A DNA stretch of 64,000 nucleotides, from contig OY754464.1 in NCBI GenBank assembly GCA_963575645.1, positions 2,914,001 to 2,978,000 on the forward strand. Direction: 5' to 3'. Each line of letters begins with the position of its first letter. Position 1 is the first letter of the stretch. The stretch is from Xanthostigma xanthostigma (Eukaryota > Arthropoda > Insecta > Raphidioptera > Raphidiidae). A model generated the notes under the pieces. The model was not told the origin of the DNA and ran no database searches. It was given only the letters and a program-made list of their open reading frames with translations. Made by a program: the position numbers and the translations under genes. Shown piece after piece: positions 36,801 through 51,800 of the stretch.

Positions 36801-39800
36801 TAAACGTCATCTGTCTGGCCGTACGTTACAGCCTCATAATTTCTATCGATCCTTATGAAAGGCAGTTATCAGGTGAACAGTACTTACAATATTATTACAT
36901 TATGTAATTACAAAAAGAAAACATTTAGATGTATTTTTTCACATAAAGAGTTATAACGACATAAATATGATTTCAATTCAACTCGGATTAAATCTGATTT
37001 AAACTCGGACAAATCCCGACCGACTAGTTAGTTAACAATATAAAAAGGGAATTGTTTTATTAAAAAAATGTTTTGTATCGATTTGTTTTTCTTAAATTCA
37101 TTGAATGCAATATCTATATAAAATTCAGCCAACAATAGATATTCATTTTCTATTGTTGTTGCGGAAATGTTTTATCGCCGTGGTCGTAAAACTGAAATAA
37201 TATAATAATGTATAGAGAATTATGACACTATTCTGTATGGTTAATGTTAAAATTAACAACGGTGTTAAACGTCTGTCTCACTTTAACCTATATGATGTCA
37301 AATTTGTTAGAAAGTGACAACAAAAATAAAATCCTCACACTGGCCATACAGAATATAGCATCATTAATTAATGGAAAAAAAACTAGATACCGTTTTGCAT
37401 AAATATCAATAATACGTAATATTATTTCGATTAAATGACCAACGACAATAGTCCATTAAATAATAAGTATACCAAACAAGTAAATATTTATCTACAAGAT
37501 TGTAAGAATGGAAATTTCCGACCTCGCACAAATTCATTCTAAAATATTTTATTTGAACCTTATTGCCCCCTAGAGTAAATTGCCACACTGCGAAATGAAA
37601 CCGAATTTTAGATAATAATATCGTTAATTTATTTTTTCAACACAAAAAAAAGATACTGCAACTTATACGTTATAACAAGTTACTTTAGAGTTTTGCAAAA
37701 TTATTATTGTAATTCACATTTCTATCGAATACTTTTCGACGATTTCTAAGTATTACTTTTTTCGGCGATACAGTTTGCGAATTTCATTATTAATAATATT
37801 AATAATTATTAATCACATTACCCGTTCAGAGAGTAATTGATTAAATTTGACAGGACAATAATCCTATAGTAATGTACCCCCATCCTGTTCGGGTAATTTG
37901 TTCAAAAAACAGTCGAACAAGTATTTCTTTATTTTTTAAGAAGAGTATTATTAGTATTCCGTGCAAAACGGATCACTACTTATGGAATAACTTCGGTGTC
38001 CGTCCGTCCGTCTGTCATAAGCGATTTTCTCTGAAACTATTTGACGTAAAAATTTGGCAGAGAGATACAGTATGATGGCTTAATTAGGTACTGCAGACGT
38101 GAAGTAAAAAAAGTTTAATTTTGATTCTGGGGGTTAATTTCACGGGGTAAATTGGGAGATGGTTTACTATTATAATATTATTATCATCGATAATATTCCG
38201 AATCGTATGCGACCGCAATAGTAACGAAAATTATCCAATATGTATGCAAATGGTTCAGATTTATTGCGAAAAAACACACATCGCTGTCCTCGTTTAAATT
38301 TGTATATTTAAGCCGCGAGAGCACTGTATCTGCAATGTTTTAATCAGTTATAACGTCGACAGTTGACATAATTACCATTCTTTCAACAATGCTCATCTAT
38401 AATTCAAGCAAATCGGACACACCTTTCTAATATTTCATCAGAACAATATGTATAATGCTATAAGTTTCAACGTATAGCATGAATAGTTTTTATTGTAATT
38501 ATTGTGCGCATATTCGACATTGAGAGATATGAACCACATATTGTGCAAAAACCACTCCCAAGATTACTTACAACTACTGAATATTTATTGTGACTTTCAG
38601 TAACCAAACGAAAATAAGCCAAGTGGTTTATAATTTTTGACTAGGACCCAAACTTTAACGAAGTTTATGAAATACTGATATGAAAGTTGTCAAGTTTCTG
38701 TCAACTTAAACTCATCTCTGCAATGTATAATGAACCAAGATCTAACAGGCTACTAATTGTAGATCTACAAGCATATGCAATATGTAAAACACCCTTGTAT
38801 AAAGAGTACCTAAAATTGCAAATAATTATGTCGAAATTCGAAAGCGCGGGAAAATTTGACGTCTCCGGCCTTCAACTAGATATGTGTGCATTTCAAAGAC
38901 AATAATTTTTAAACATGCAAGCAAATACATAATTCAAAATGTTCAAATCAAGTACAACAAACTGTACACATGTCAAGTGATTGTAAACAAAAGGAGCACG
39001 TGATTGAATTAAAAACCACTCGTCGAAAATATTGCTTGCATTGCAATTCGAGATCGATAAATCCGGCGACTGCTTTATTAACTTCCCTGTACATTGGGGA
39101 AGTTAGTGTCCGAAAATAAAATTTTTAACATGTTTGTACGTTTCAAAATCGGCCAAAATATATAATGGAAAGAAGGAAAGCCGTTCTTCAGAGATTTCTT
39201 ATGTATCGAATACACAAACAAGCTTGCCTGTGTGAGTTACATATTTTTTGAAAATGATCCAATTTGGTAATTACATAATATATTGATCATACTATGGGAA
39301 GTTGGTCGTGTGGAACTCAAGGGTTGCATTTGTAGAGTTCAAATAAACGACCATCCTCACGATTTGTTAACAATAAAATCAGTAACTTGTTGATGTTATA
39401 ATAATAATAATAATAATAATAGTTTATTGATGACGAAATCAAAAGGGTAAATGAGTTCAGCAAAAATGCTGTTTTTCAACTCTCCCTCACAAAGAAAAAA
39501 AAATATACAATAATTTGTGAACAGAATACAAATATTTACATAATAATACCTAAAAAAAAAAAGATATTTAGAACAGCGGCATCTTATAATTTATTACATA
39601 ATAATAATGATGAATCTAAAAAATATAAAAATAACTTATTAATTATGGCTGTCAATAATCCATTCTTTGAGTCTTACTTGTTTCATTGAACTCAGGCTTA
39701 AAAAACTGACGATCATTCGATGAACAAACAAAAATGTGACTTAATATAATGCAATAACCCCAAAAAATTAAATCTTGCCGTTAACAGAATTCATGCCTAA

Positions 39801-42800
39801 TGAGTAATGAATGTTTTTTTTTGCGTACAGTCGCGTTATGCTTGCAAAAAACAGTTTTTCAAATATTTCGCCATTTTTGGGGTAACAATTTAAAATTCGG
39901 ACCTCGTAATGTACAAGTAGGCATTGAAAGAAATCGAACAAAAAAAAATTGGTTGTCTGTAAAGTCGGTTTACGGACGATAGTTTTACGTGATAACGTAT
40001 TCCGTAATACATAACCTAAATTTATATAATAATTATAATAATTCGAATCTATGATATTGCATCTTTCGCTTCAAATTTAGGTTAATTTTATTTATTAAAT
40101 TACTCACCACCTATAAAAATAATTTTTTTTATTAACTTTCTTTCTTTCGTATTTATTTAAGTCTCAAAGATTAACTGTCATACTATTTATAAAACAATTG
40201 TTTCACTGTTTATATAAAATTCCAAAACCTACTTACAATATTTAAGTATTTTCATAGGTACGTCAAAAAATTGATTTTTATAATGATAAAATTTGTAAGA
40301 AAACGATTTTGACGTGATAACTAGAATTGAACGTGAACGTGAGTGCATGTGTCATATTTTGTCCTACGTTATAATTGTTTTGTATAGTGAAATATTGAAA
40401 AAGTAAATTAAGTTACTGTCTGGTAGAATACTTAAAAGTTCAGCTTGCTTCTGATACTGTAATTAACTGTCAAAATAAGACTATTTACTGCTATTTTTGT
40501 ACTTATTTGAATTTTTAAAAATTATTTCATTGACATTTATTAACATAAAGTACCTAAAATCGCTGTTCAGATATCTGTGATTGTAAAACTCAGTCAATTA
40601 GGATGAATAAAATAAAATGTGGAAAGTGTGATAATGATGTTGCACCTGATAAAGCCGTCACTTGTGATGGTTGTGATGGTTATTACCATAGTAGTTGCGT
40701 TGGGATATCTAGATCAGAAGCGCAATGTTTATTAGTAAAAAAGCGCTCAGTTACGTTCTATTGCCCGAAATGTTCTTTTTCTGCTGAATCAATTAATTCT
40801 CTCAGAAGTATAATATGCGAACTGAAAGCGGAAATTAGTGGATTAAAAGAGGAGCTAAAAAAAGAATTGAAGGATGAATTTACACAAATTTATAAGAATG
40901 CCAGTTCTCAGAAAAATGAAAATATAGAATCTATAGTGCAGGAAGTACAGGAAAGGCAAAAGAGGGCGAAAAATATAATAATGTACAATGTTGATGAATC
41001 AAACTTTGAATCATCAGAAGAGCGTGAGGTGTACGATTATGAAAAAGTAACAACTCATTTATCGAAAATTAATACAAATGTTCACCTAGAAGACATCGTA
41101 ACATTTAGACTTGGTAAACCAGGTGGACCTAATCCGCGGCCGATTAAAATTGTCTTAAAAAACGAACAAGATGTGTTGATGATATTAAAGAATAAACATA
41201 AAATTAATGACAGCAGCATCCGTATTTATTCTGATCAAACAATAATTCAAAGAAATTACATGCGGGACTTAAAGACGGAATTAAATAGAAGAATAGAAAA
41301 TGGCGAAACGGATTTGATCATTAAATATATACGTGGTAAACCCACCATAGTGGCAAAAAACCGGCGGGAATAAGATGTGAGAATCTAAATATATATTATC
41401 AGAACACAAGAGGACTTCGCACTAAAACTGAAAACTTTTATCTCAATATTCTTTCTAATTCATATGATATTGTAGCATTAACTGAAACGTGGTTACATAG
41501 TGGAATATTGTCATCTGAGCTGTTTGATAATAGATACTGCATACTGAGGAAAGATAGGTGTGCTGTTTCTACTGGTAAGAATAGGGGTGGTGGTGTGTTG
41601 CTCGCGCTAAATGATAAATGTTCTAATTATCAACGTATTGATGTACCGTTGTTGCATTCTGAACTTGATGTAATTGCTGCCAATGTGCTTATTTTTAATA
41701 ATTGGTATACCATATTTGTGCTGTATTTCACAGCTGGTGCATGCAATTCGCTAGTATACAAACTGTTTTATGATTTCTGCATAGAAAACATTTTGAAATT
41801 TAAAAACAATGTCATTATATTGGGAGATTTTAATATCAATGCAATATCAGGTGTTAGTTATAATTTATCGAATTCCGGTGTTTTGTGTACAGACTTGAAT
41901 GACTTTATGGCTTTCTTTAATTTAAAAATGTATAATAATATTTTGAATACTTCGTTTAAAACCTTAGACTTAATACTAAGTAATCTTGCAGTAAATGTTG
42001 TCAGGTCCGATTCGGTGTTAGTAGAAGAGGATAATTATCATCCGGCGTTAAACGTAAGCTTCTCTGTTCGAATGTCTCGAAAAATATTAAATAAAGATGG
42101 TAATAATAGCAAGGAATATAATTTTAAATTAGCCAATTATAGAGCAATATATGAAACATTATCCAACATAGACTGGAATTTCCTGAACTCGTATAGTGAT
42201 CCTGATTTAGCAACTCAAGCGTTTTATGACTGTCTGTATTCAATTTTTGATAAATTTATACCAAAAAAACGAACAATCATTAGGAACAAATATCCATGTT
42301 GGTATACACCAAGTATAAAAACACTTATTAAACAAAAGGAATATCACCATACATTATACAGGAAAGCAGTTTTAGTGGACGATACTAATTATCATAGGGA
42401 CAGATTTATTGCCTTAAGACGTGAACTTAAATGTAAAATTAAAATTGCTTACGGTAACTACTTAAAATCATGTGAGGATAACATATCAAGTGATCCGAAA
42501 CAGTTTTGGAATTATGTAGCAGCTAAAAGGAACTCTCAGTCTGGAACTGACAAAACAATGCGTTATGGGGACATTGAAATAGACAGTGATCAAAATACTA
42601 GTCATATATTTGCTCAATATTTTAAGAGTGTTTTTGAGAGAGATATTATCGTTGATAATAGTAATAATAGTTGCACTATCACTAATGACAGTTTAAACAT
42701 AGAGAGTGTTAGCACCGAGGAAATAAAAGCAGCCATTGATAAATTACATTCCAGATCAAGTATGGGCCTGGATAATGTACCTAGTTACATACTTAAGGGT

Positions 42801-45800
42801 TGTTCGGACTTCTTTCAGTATCCACTTCTGATTTTATTTAATTTATCTCTTAAACTAGGCAAGCTGCCAGATTGTTGGAAAGAAGCGAAAGTGGTACCAA
42901 TTCATAAGTCTGGAGAGAAAAATCAAATAATGAACTATAGACCTGTTTCTGTTCTTTGTAGTTTTGTCAAAGTATTTGAACAAATATTATATGCTCGGAT
43001 TTACAAGCATGTATCACCCTACATTGTTGAACAACAACATGGTTTTGTCAACAGAAGATCTACGGAAACGAATCTTATTCACCTGACACACTATATATCT
43101 GAACAAATGGACAAAGGGATGCAAGTAGATGTCGTGTATACGGACTTCGCGAAAGCGTTTGATAAAGTGAGACATTCGATTCTTCTACAAAAGTTAAAAC
43201 AATTTGGTTGTTCCGATTCACTAATTCATTTTTTTGAATCATATCTCCACAACAGACGAATGCATGTAATTTTCAATGGGCGAAAAGCAGATCCATTTAT
43301 TGCTACATCCGGTGTACCTCAGGGTTCAAATTTAGGTCCATTGTTGTTTACAATGTTTATAAATGACATAACTGGTGTGGTGAAGAATTCCCATTGTCTT
43401 TTATACGCGGATGATGCTAAATTTTTTCGCCATATTAATGCAACAGAGGATTGTGATTTGCTCCAGGGAGATTTAAATAATATACATGTGTGGTGTCAAA
43501 ATAATAAGCTGTCACTAAACTGTGCTAAATGCAAAATCGTGACATTTACTCGTAAGGTTAACATTATCGATGGTGATTACATAATTAACGGCATTTCGCT
43601 AAGCAGAAGTAAATCTATTAAAGATTTAGGAATAATTTTTGATGACAAATTAACTTTTCACATGCACATAGATGGTATAGTGAATCAGTCGTATAGAATG
43701 CTTGGTATGATTATGAGATTTTCCAATGAATTTAAAACTAATAAACTAAAAGTAATGTTTGCGTTATATTATAGTTTTGTTAGAAGTAAATTAGAATATG
43801 CGTCAATAGTTTGGAGTCCATATCACCATAATTATATCAAACGTATTGAAGTGATACAAAGTAAGTTTCTGCGATATGTTTTTTTTTAGAGTTTTCCATA
43901 TTTATCCGACAATGATGCCATATAAAGATTTAGTTAAAATGTTTGATGTGGACACATTGGAAAATAGACGTAATCATGCTGTAATACTTCTCTTTTATAA
44001 ACTTGTTCATAATATGGTCAATGACAATTATATATTAAGTAAAATTAATTTTAAAGTTTCAAATGTACAAACTAGGCCAAAACATCAGCTTTTGTCACGT
44101 CCTCAAGCTTCAACACAACATTTTGACAATTCAGCATTGTGTAGGATGGTTACATTAGTGAATAGTCTGCAAGCTAACCAACCATTTTTAGACTTTTTCC
44201 AAATTAGTTATAAGGCTTTAAGAAAATTAATAAGGTCATGAACTTATGATTTAGATATTGGTAATATTTTTATAACGTGTTTTTCTTTTCTTTTTGTTTT
44301 AACATGTATTCATTTTCTGTAATTGTAATTTCCCTGTTATTGGAGTTACATCTGTTGGGAAATAAATATTTATTATTTATTATTATTATAAATTGATGAA
44401 TCACCAATCTTATAAATTCATGAAACACCGGCTGCATGCACGAAAAAGTGTAACGTTCCTAACGTTCCGCCTGACCCTGTGCGTGCTTTTGTCGAAAACG
44501 GCCCTAACGATTTGGATGAAATTTACTGAAAAGGGATTTTGAGGGGCAAAAAATCGTTTTAGCTAGGTCTCATCTCTCGAAAAAATCGTTTTCATACAAA
44601 TTTTATCATTATAAAAATCAATTTTTTGACGTATGAAAATACTTAAATATTGTAAGTAGGTTTTGGAATTTTATATAAACAGTGAAACAATTGTTTTCAG
44701 AATATTATGACAATTAATCTTTGAGACTTAAAATAAATACGAAAGAAAGAAAGTTAAAAAAAACAATTATTTTTATAGGTGGTGAGTATTTTAATACATA
44801 AAATTAACCTAAATTTGAAGCGAAAGATGCAATATCATAGATTGGAATTATTATAATTATTATATGTAGAATTTAGGTTATATATTACGGAATACGTTAT
44901 CACGTAAAACTATCGTCCGTAAACCGACTTTACAGACAACCAATTTTTTTCGAGAGATGAGACCTAGCTAAAACGATTTTTTGCCCCCCAAAATCCCTTT
45001 TCAGTAAATTTCATCCAAATCGTTAGGGCCGTTCTCGAGAAAAGCACGCACAGAGTCAGGCGGAACGTTACGAACGTTAGGAACGTTACACTTTTTCGTG
45101 CATGCAGCCGGTGTTTTATCAATTTATAAGATTGGTGATTCATCAATTTATAAGACGTTATCACGTCAAAAGTTTTTCAAAATCGGTTTAGTGGTTTCGG
45201 CTACACGCGGGAAACAAAATGGCAATTGACGCATCTAAGCAGGGCCCTCGCGCCCTATAGTGCGATGTGTGCGATGCACGCGGGCGGCACATTTAAGGGG
45301 CGGCAAATGGCCTAGTTGTGTTATGTTTTTTGTACTGTATAGAAAAAATATATAACTGATATTATATCAATTTTATTTGCATACTCAAGCTTGCGTGAAA
45401 ACTCTTACGAGTAGTTATTTATTTTTTAATGAAATTCGAATTCGAAATATTTCGCGCGCAGTTTTCGATTCGATAGTTAATTCACATCAGCGCGTAAGAC
45501 AGGGCGCCCATATCGGGAGACTCCCGCGTATGTTTATATCTTGAATTTTCCTCTCGATTCCTGCAAGAGTGCGAGTGAAGTAAAGTATTTTTCAATCAAC
45601 AAATACTTTTTACTAATTGATAAACTAATGATTATTTTGACTTAATGAATTCTCTCAGCTCAGCGGTGAAACTAAATTCATAAGTACAACAGGAGAAAAA
45701 CGCCGTGAAAAATCGCACAGAGTAAACTGTTTTTGTAGAGAACAGTTTACTCTGCGGAGTGATTTTTTAACGTGAAGAAAATTTTTAAAGTTCACTCTGT

Positions 45801-48800
45801 ACGGAGTGAATTTTCAAAATTCACTGTTTAATGTGTTTCATTTTAATTGAATATATTTCAGAATTAAATTTAGCTCCATGTTTCAATAATTGTGTTTCGT
45901 AACCATTTTTGTGCTCGACTTTTTTAAAATCTTTTTTGCTTTTAATAATTATTTCATCCCGCTTTTGTCCTGATTAAAAATTTGACTCGTTTTTACTTTT
46001 AGCCTATCATTTGTAAAGTATCTTTCACTGTTACATTTTTCACATTTTTATTTGTTTTCAAAAATTAATTATCTTATTAGTATTTTTACCTGTCCAAATC
46101 GTTTTGTAATGACGATGTGAAGTGAAGCATTGTTGCATTTCAGGAAAGTAACAAAAGAAAAAAACCTTCGGGTGCACAATTTCGGCAACTTAAGAAAATT
46201 AGACAAGAAGAAAAAAACAAAATGTCTGATTCTATGAAGAAGTATTTGCAAAAAGACAACGAAACAAAGTTTCTATTAATTGCACTTACAGTATTAGTTG
46301 TTTAGGATTTTTAACGTTTTTCAATTTGACATATCGTCTAGTAAGTTTACCCCCAATTAGGGGCGTCAATTATGAATCCGCACGCGGGCGGCGTAAGGCC
46401 TTACGAGGGCCCTGCATCTAAGAATATCAGCTGCTCTCTGAACATTATTGACCTATATTTCAAATGTCGTTGGCCTCTTCAGTGTGTCAAGTTCAGGAAA
46501 AAGGATGGATGTCTCAGAGAGAGAAAAAATATAGGTCAAGAAATAAAATCTGGCTAATTCCTTTGTTAGTTCGGCTAATTTGTCAACGATAGAGCCACAT
46601 TGCAACCGCCAATCGCCCTCTAACCACCATCATGGCGTCAACAAATAGTTCTTAGTTCGCGGTGGGATCTAAAATAATGGCGGTGTCAATTAATTATTAA
46701 TTTTTAATTTTATTCATCAATTGAAATAGTGTTTAGTTTTAAATTTTAATAAAAAGTTTTGCTTCAAAGTGTCACGGTGAATGTTGCTGATATTTGCTCA
46801 GTAAGTCATTGTACACTTACTTAAAAATAATCTTCGTTAAGTCTTGTTATTTGCGCGCCAAATTTATGCTTTCCCAAAAAAATAGCTTTTTTACCGTAAA
46901 TAATATTTGCTTTTCGTTTATAAAACGATTTTTGACATTTTAAACATGAAATTTACTAATGTTAAACACATTACGCTAATAATCAATTTACTGAAACATT
47001 TTGTCAACATAACCTCACTTCTGTGAAACAAAAGTTGTTAAGGAACAGTTCAAGATTTCAAATGTCGAAAAGTATGAATTCATTGCGTTTTATACTTGAA
47101 AATTCAATATATAAGGTATAACAGAATCTGATAAATTTATATGTACCTACTCTACTGGCTCTTGTATTTTAATAAGCCCATTTTTTCATTCATCATTAAT
47201 TTCAGTAACTTCACCAATAAGTTATTTCTGAAAGCAGCAGCTTTACGCTATGAAATTTTTATAATACTGGTTCACAATTTATAAGATGCAGCAAATAATT
47301 TTATTGCCAGCAATTGAGATCTGGCAATGGACTTTTTAAACGCATTGTAGATAAAGGAATACCGACAGCCAAGCTGGTGCAAATGCAATTAACCGGAGTG
47401 TCTTTTATTATTGTAATCAATGGACTAATTAACGTTATGTTATCCGTCTCGTGTGGGCAGGTATACTAATTAAGTAATAATCAACGAATTTAAAGACGGT
47501 TTAACACTTATAAAGAATAGATATACCCTTCCGTCGCCCGTCACTAATCTGTTTCCATCCTCCTAGAACGCTGTTTTTTGTGTACTGAGGCTTGGCCAAA
47601 ATTTACATAAATGAAAAAAAATTGGTAAAAACTTTCCGAAGAATTTCTTTTGATATTCGATGTTCCAATTGCCTTACTTAAAATTTACTTCCTGTTCTTT
47701 CCATACTAATTAAGATATGGAATTGAGAATGTTGAAGAGAAAAATATTTAGGCAGAATCTAAAATTATTGATAAACCCTTTTTCTAACCTTTTGATTTTT
47801 AGAATTATCGACATTTTCATTTCAATTTTCAACTTCATAAAAAAAATGAACCTCATCAAAAAAAAAAAAAAAAACTACGGAAAAGCCAAAATAATTAAGT
47901 TTTGAGGTCTGCGTCAACTTTTTATGTAGGTAAAATTGGCGTTCATTTTTGATGAAGGCTCAGTAGTTTTATTTTTTACTTTTTAATGGCTTAAAAAACT
48001 GCTGAAGCGTTTTGAATAAAATTTGTATGAGACCACTCTTTGGAGAGAATTGAAAAAAGAATCATCAATACATGACGAATTGATAACCTCTGTTTTTATA
48101 GCCGGTTAAAATTTGTTAACAAACAATCTGTATAGGTATAGTAGCACGCCGTAATAGTTTGTATTGAAGAAGCAAAAAATATTGAAAATTTGTACAGGTG
48201 TCGACGATCACACAATTTTATTTATTTGTTTTAAATAGACTCCTTGAAATCTCTTTAAAGCACACTAATACAATACGTCATAATGTTCAAGGTGGCAAAT
48301 AACTGACACACGTATTTGGGAATACGTAATATTCATAAATAATCACACTCAATTACATAACGAACAAAAATAATAACAGTTTATGTATTCTCGATTGCAA
48401 TGCATTATTTTATGAAGTAGTGTAACGTTATGTTAAAACGAGCGATTACCGAGCTTATAAAGTCATTTGAGTCCAGTGCCGAATTAAGATGCCCTAAGCA
48501 TTTTTTGCTCTTGGGCCCCCATCTTTAATATGTTCAGTTTATAAAAAAAATCAAATTGATAGAAAGTTAAAGCATAGATTTTTAGGAAAAAATTGAATTT
48601 TACAATCAAATGCTCAAATTAAAAATTTGGCTGTCTATAAAATCGGACCTTAGGCATTTTTACACAATTAATAAAAAAAAAGATTAAAAAACTTCAAATT
48701 AAAAAATTCAACGCTTACGAAATGTTTTTTTAGTTTTCAAAAATAAATTATTATTTATTTTAAACTTCTACACTTATAAAAACATATCAGTAGATCAAAT

Positions 48801-51800
48801 TTCTGAAAACATGACAAAAAGAAAAAAAAATGACGAGGTTTAGTGAGGTACTTTTCATTTGTGAGTTGTGCTTCTAATAGCTTACTTTATGCTTATAGGT
48901 TAATCCGGCACTGCTTGAGTCATAAAAGCACATATTAACATATATTCGTATATTTCTGACTAAGAAGTATGTTTTCCCCATATACTTTTATTCTATACTG
49001 AGCATAAGAATAAAATCGCAATCGAACCATTAGGGTGCAAACATATTATACTTCTGTCGTTTTTTACGCCGTAAGCACTGCCGTATCCAGGAGGGCAAAA
49101 TAAGCACGGGGGACCCGGCTTAAGAAATTTCTAATTGGCCCCCTCCTGGAACAAAAGCTGGGTACGCCCATGTTAACGTCATAGAAAAAGACAAAGTTTT
49201 TGAAACAGAAATACTTTATTCAGATTGAATGCAAGTACATCAACCAATCCTATCATCGGAGAAATCAGGGAATTACATCGAAGAAAGAGACGCAGATATA
49301 TTTTCGATACGCTTTGTTGCGTTCACTCACCGCACATTGAGTAGATAGACAATGATTCATATAGTAAATTAATAAATATATGGTTTTCCCAATGTTTTAA
49401 GACGAAAGAAACCTGGACACTGGACAGCAATTAATGATCTCAAGTGTCTGAAGTCTTTAACAACAAACATATTGTTGATATTATTGACCATGACTGAAAA
49501 TTGATCAATCTCGGTAAAATAGGATGTACATCATAATCGATTGTTCAAAATATTAGTTTTGTAATGTACGTAATAATGACTGTTCATTAAACAATAGGAA
49601 AATAAAGAGACAAAAATTTTAATTCACAACGGAAATCAACTGAGGAAATAACGTCACACGGTTCGTGGTCAAAGCGGTCATTCATGAAATTTTACTGAAT
49701 GAATGGCTGTGGCTTATAAAACGGATAAAAATTCGAATTAGGCCGGTCAGTTTATATTATACTAGCGGCCCGGCCCGGTTTCACCCGGGTGCGATAGATA
49801 TATTTTTTATTCCGGTAAATTCTGAAAAATGTATTTCATTAAGAAACGACCACAGCGCCGAAATGTCTGAACTAATAGCTTTGAGCCGATGTCGCTCGGT
49901 GGCAGTGCACGCTAGCTCATGTCGCTATATAAAAACACGCGCGTATTCGAGTGCAACGTTGTATCCACATTTCAAAGCCATCGGGTGAAGAACTTTCGGA
50001 GATTTAAGATTTAGAACAAACGAACAATCACGTTTTTATTTAAATAAAGATTAAACGATTACATAAGAAAATATCAGGTGTGTCGTGGCCACACTCGGAA
50101 TTGAAACTTTTTATTTAATATAATCTTATTATTTATTAAAACATAATATATACCGTGTTCATTTATTATGATTTATTTATACCTGTTGTAAATATTATGG
50201 AATATTTAGGTCAAGTTTAATTTCAAAATAATTTAAAAAAATATATCTAAGTATCTATTATTGTTTTTTCAGTAGAACTGTCCAACAATTATAATACCTT
50301 CTATGCACTAGAATCGTTTGTGTTTTATTATTGTTGTATTGCTCAAAAATTGAAGAAATCAAGCTCTATAGGCAGTGCTGGATTTTCATTATTTTGACAA
50401 TCATAATTAATTTTGAAAAATTCTATAAACAGCGAATTATATTTAAATATTAATTATTTTTATATTTTTTAGATAAATTCTGAAGAAGGTCCAAATCCGG
50501 ATTGAAACGTTAATGTATTAATTTTATATTGTTTGGTAATATATTGTCTAAAAAATTGGTCGATAATTTTATTTATTGTAGAGTGCTGGATTAACCTATA
50601 AGCAAAATAATAAGTAATTGCTTAGGGCACCACGTCTCAGGGGGCACCAAAAATCAAAACTCAGAAATGAAAAGTACCTCACCAGATCATATCAACATTT
50701 TTTTTACTTTTTGTCATGTTCTCAAAAATTTGATCTAGTTACTGATATATAAAACTGTCTTAGGAAGTATACAGAAGTTAATAAAATATTTTTAACAAAA
50801 AAAAAATTGAACCGACTTCAAAATATGCACTAAAAAGTAAAAAATAATAATTATTGTTATTTTTGGAGTCGGTGTCAGCCAAAATGAAATCTATTCCGAG
50901 ATCTAGAGACATGTAAGATTTAAATTGCTACTTTCGAATTCCGATGTGACACCGACTCCAAAAATAACAATAATTATTATTTTTTACTTTTTAGTGCATA
51001 TTTTGAAGTCGGTGCATTTTTTTTTGTTAAAAATATTTTATTTTTCTCTTTTTAGTGTTAAATAAAGTATTTCAATGGGTAGGCCAAGTATGCGTGCCTT
51101 TGAAATTTGAGAGTTTCCCTCGATTTCTCCGCATTCCACCATCAGATCCTGACTTGGTTCCGATGGGACCACCTCGGAAGTGCACTCTTTCGAATAAAAA
51201 AAGAATTTGAAATTCGGTCCATAATTTACGGAGAAATCGGTGAACATACATAAAAAAAAAAACAAAAAAAAATATACAGTCGAACATAGAACCTCCTCCT
51301 TTTTTGAAGTCGGTTAAAAATAATAATTTATTTTGGAAAATGAAAACGATTTTTTTTAACTTTTGCAACTTTTTTCAATCTAATATATAAAATTCTCGTG
51401 TCACAGTTTTTGTTGCCATACTCCTCCGAAACGGCTTGACCGATTTTGATGAAATTTTTTGTGCTTATCCGGTATCTATGAGAATCGACCAACATCTATT
51501 TTTCATCCCCCTAAATGTTAGGGGTAGTCCACCCCTAATTTTTTTTTTATTTTTTAGACAAAATTTTTAATTTATATTTTTTTATGATACAACATACAAA
51601 AATACATACAATCCTCAATTTTCACCCTTCTACGATCAACCCTTATTTTTTAATAGCCATTTTAGTAATTTAATCATTTTTCCTCTCCGGTCGAAAACTG
51701 ATCAATCGTCATTTAATTAGTTATCCCCGCCAGATGTCTACAGGTGTCACTTCGCCAACATCTATTTTTCATCCCCCTAAATGTTAGGGGTAGTCCACCC

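Larger units (their letters stand above)
40322..44390 (+). mobile_element. Nearly full-length CR1/Jockey-group LINE
   Basis: About 4.07 kb with a 280-base 5' UTR, ORF1, ORF2 and a 150-base 3' UTR ending in an AATAAATATTTATTATTTAT-type tail without poly(A). ORF2 carries apurinic endonuclease and reverse transcriptase domains. The only disabling lesion seen is one indel in a run of nine T (43879-43887). The 5' boundary is set by where the inverted-repeat host stops matching. About 5-9 host bases appear lost at the insertion point instead of duplicated. Confidence 0.88.
39948..45175. mobile_element. Composite inverted-repeat locus of the TTGGTTGTCTG family
   Basis: The left arm (39948 to ~40312) is the reverse complement of 44590-44945. 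The right side holds a second inverted pair, 44395-44590 versus 44943-45140, each ending in the GCATGCACGAAAAAGTGTAACG segment of the family. The LINE at 40322-44390 splits the left copy at GACGTGATAAC. Thus the locus is a palindromic family member (or two head-to-head copies) with a later retrotransposon insertion. It sits in the first coding intron of the cotransporter. Confidence 0.7.

Noticed and set aside
49665..49988. 107-codon plus-strand frame
   Set aside because: It crosses a Helitron terminus and has no recognisable domain.
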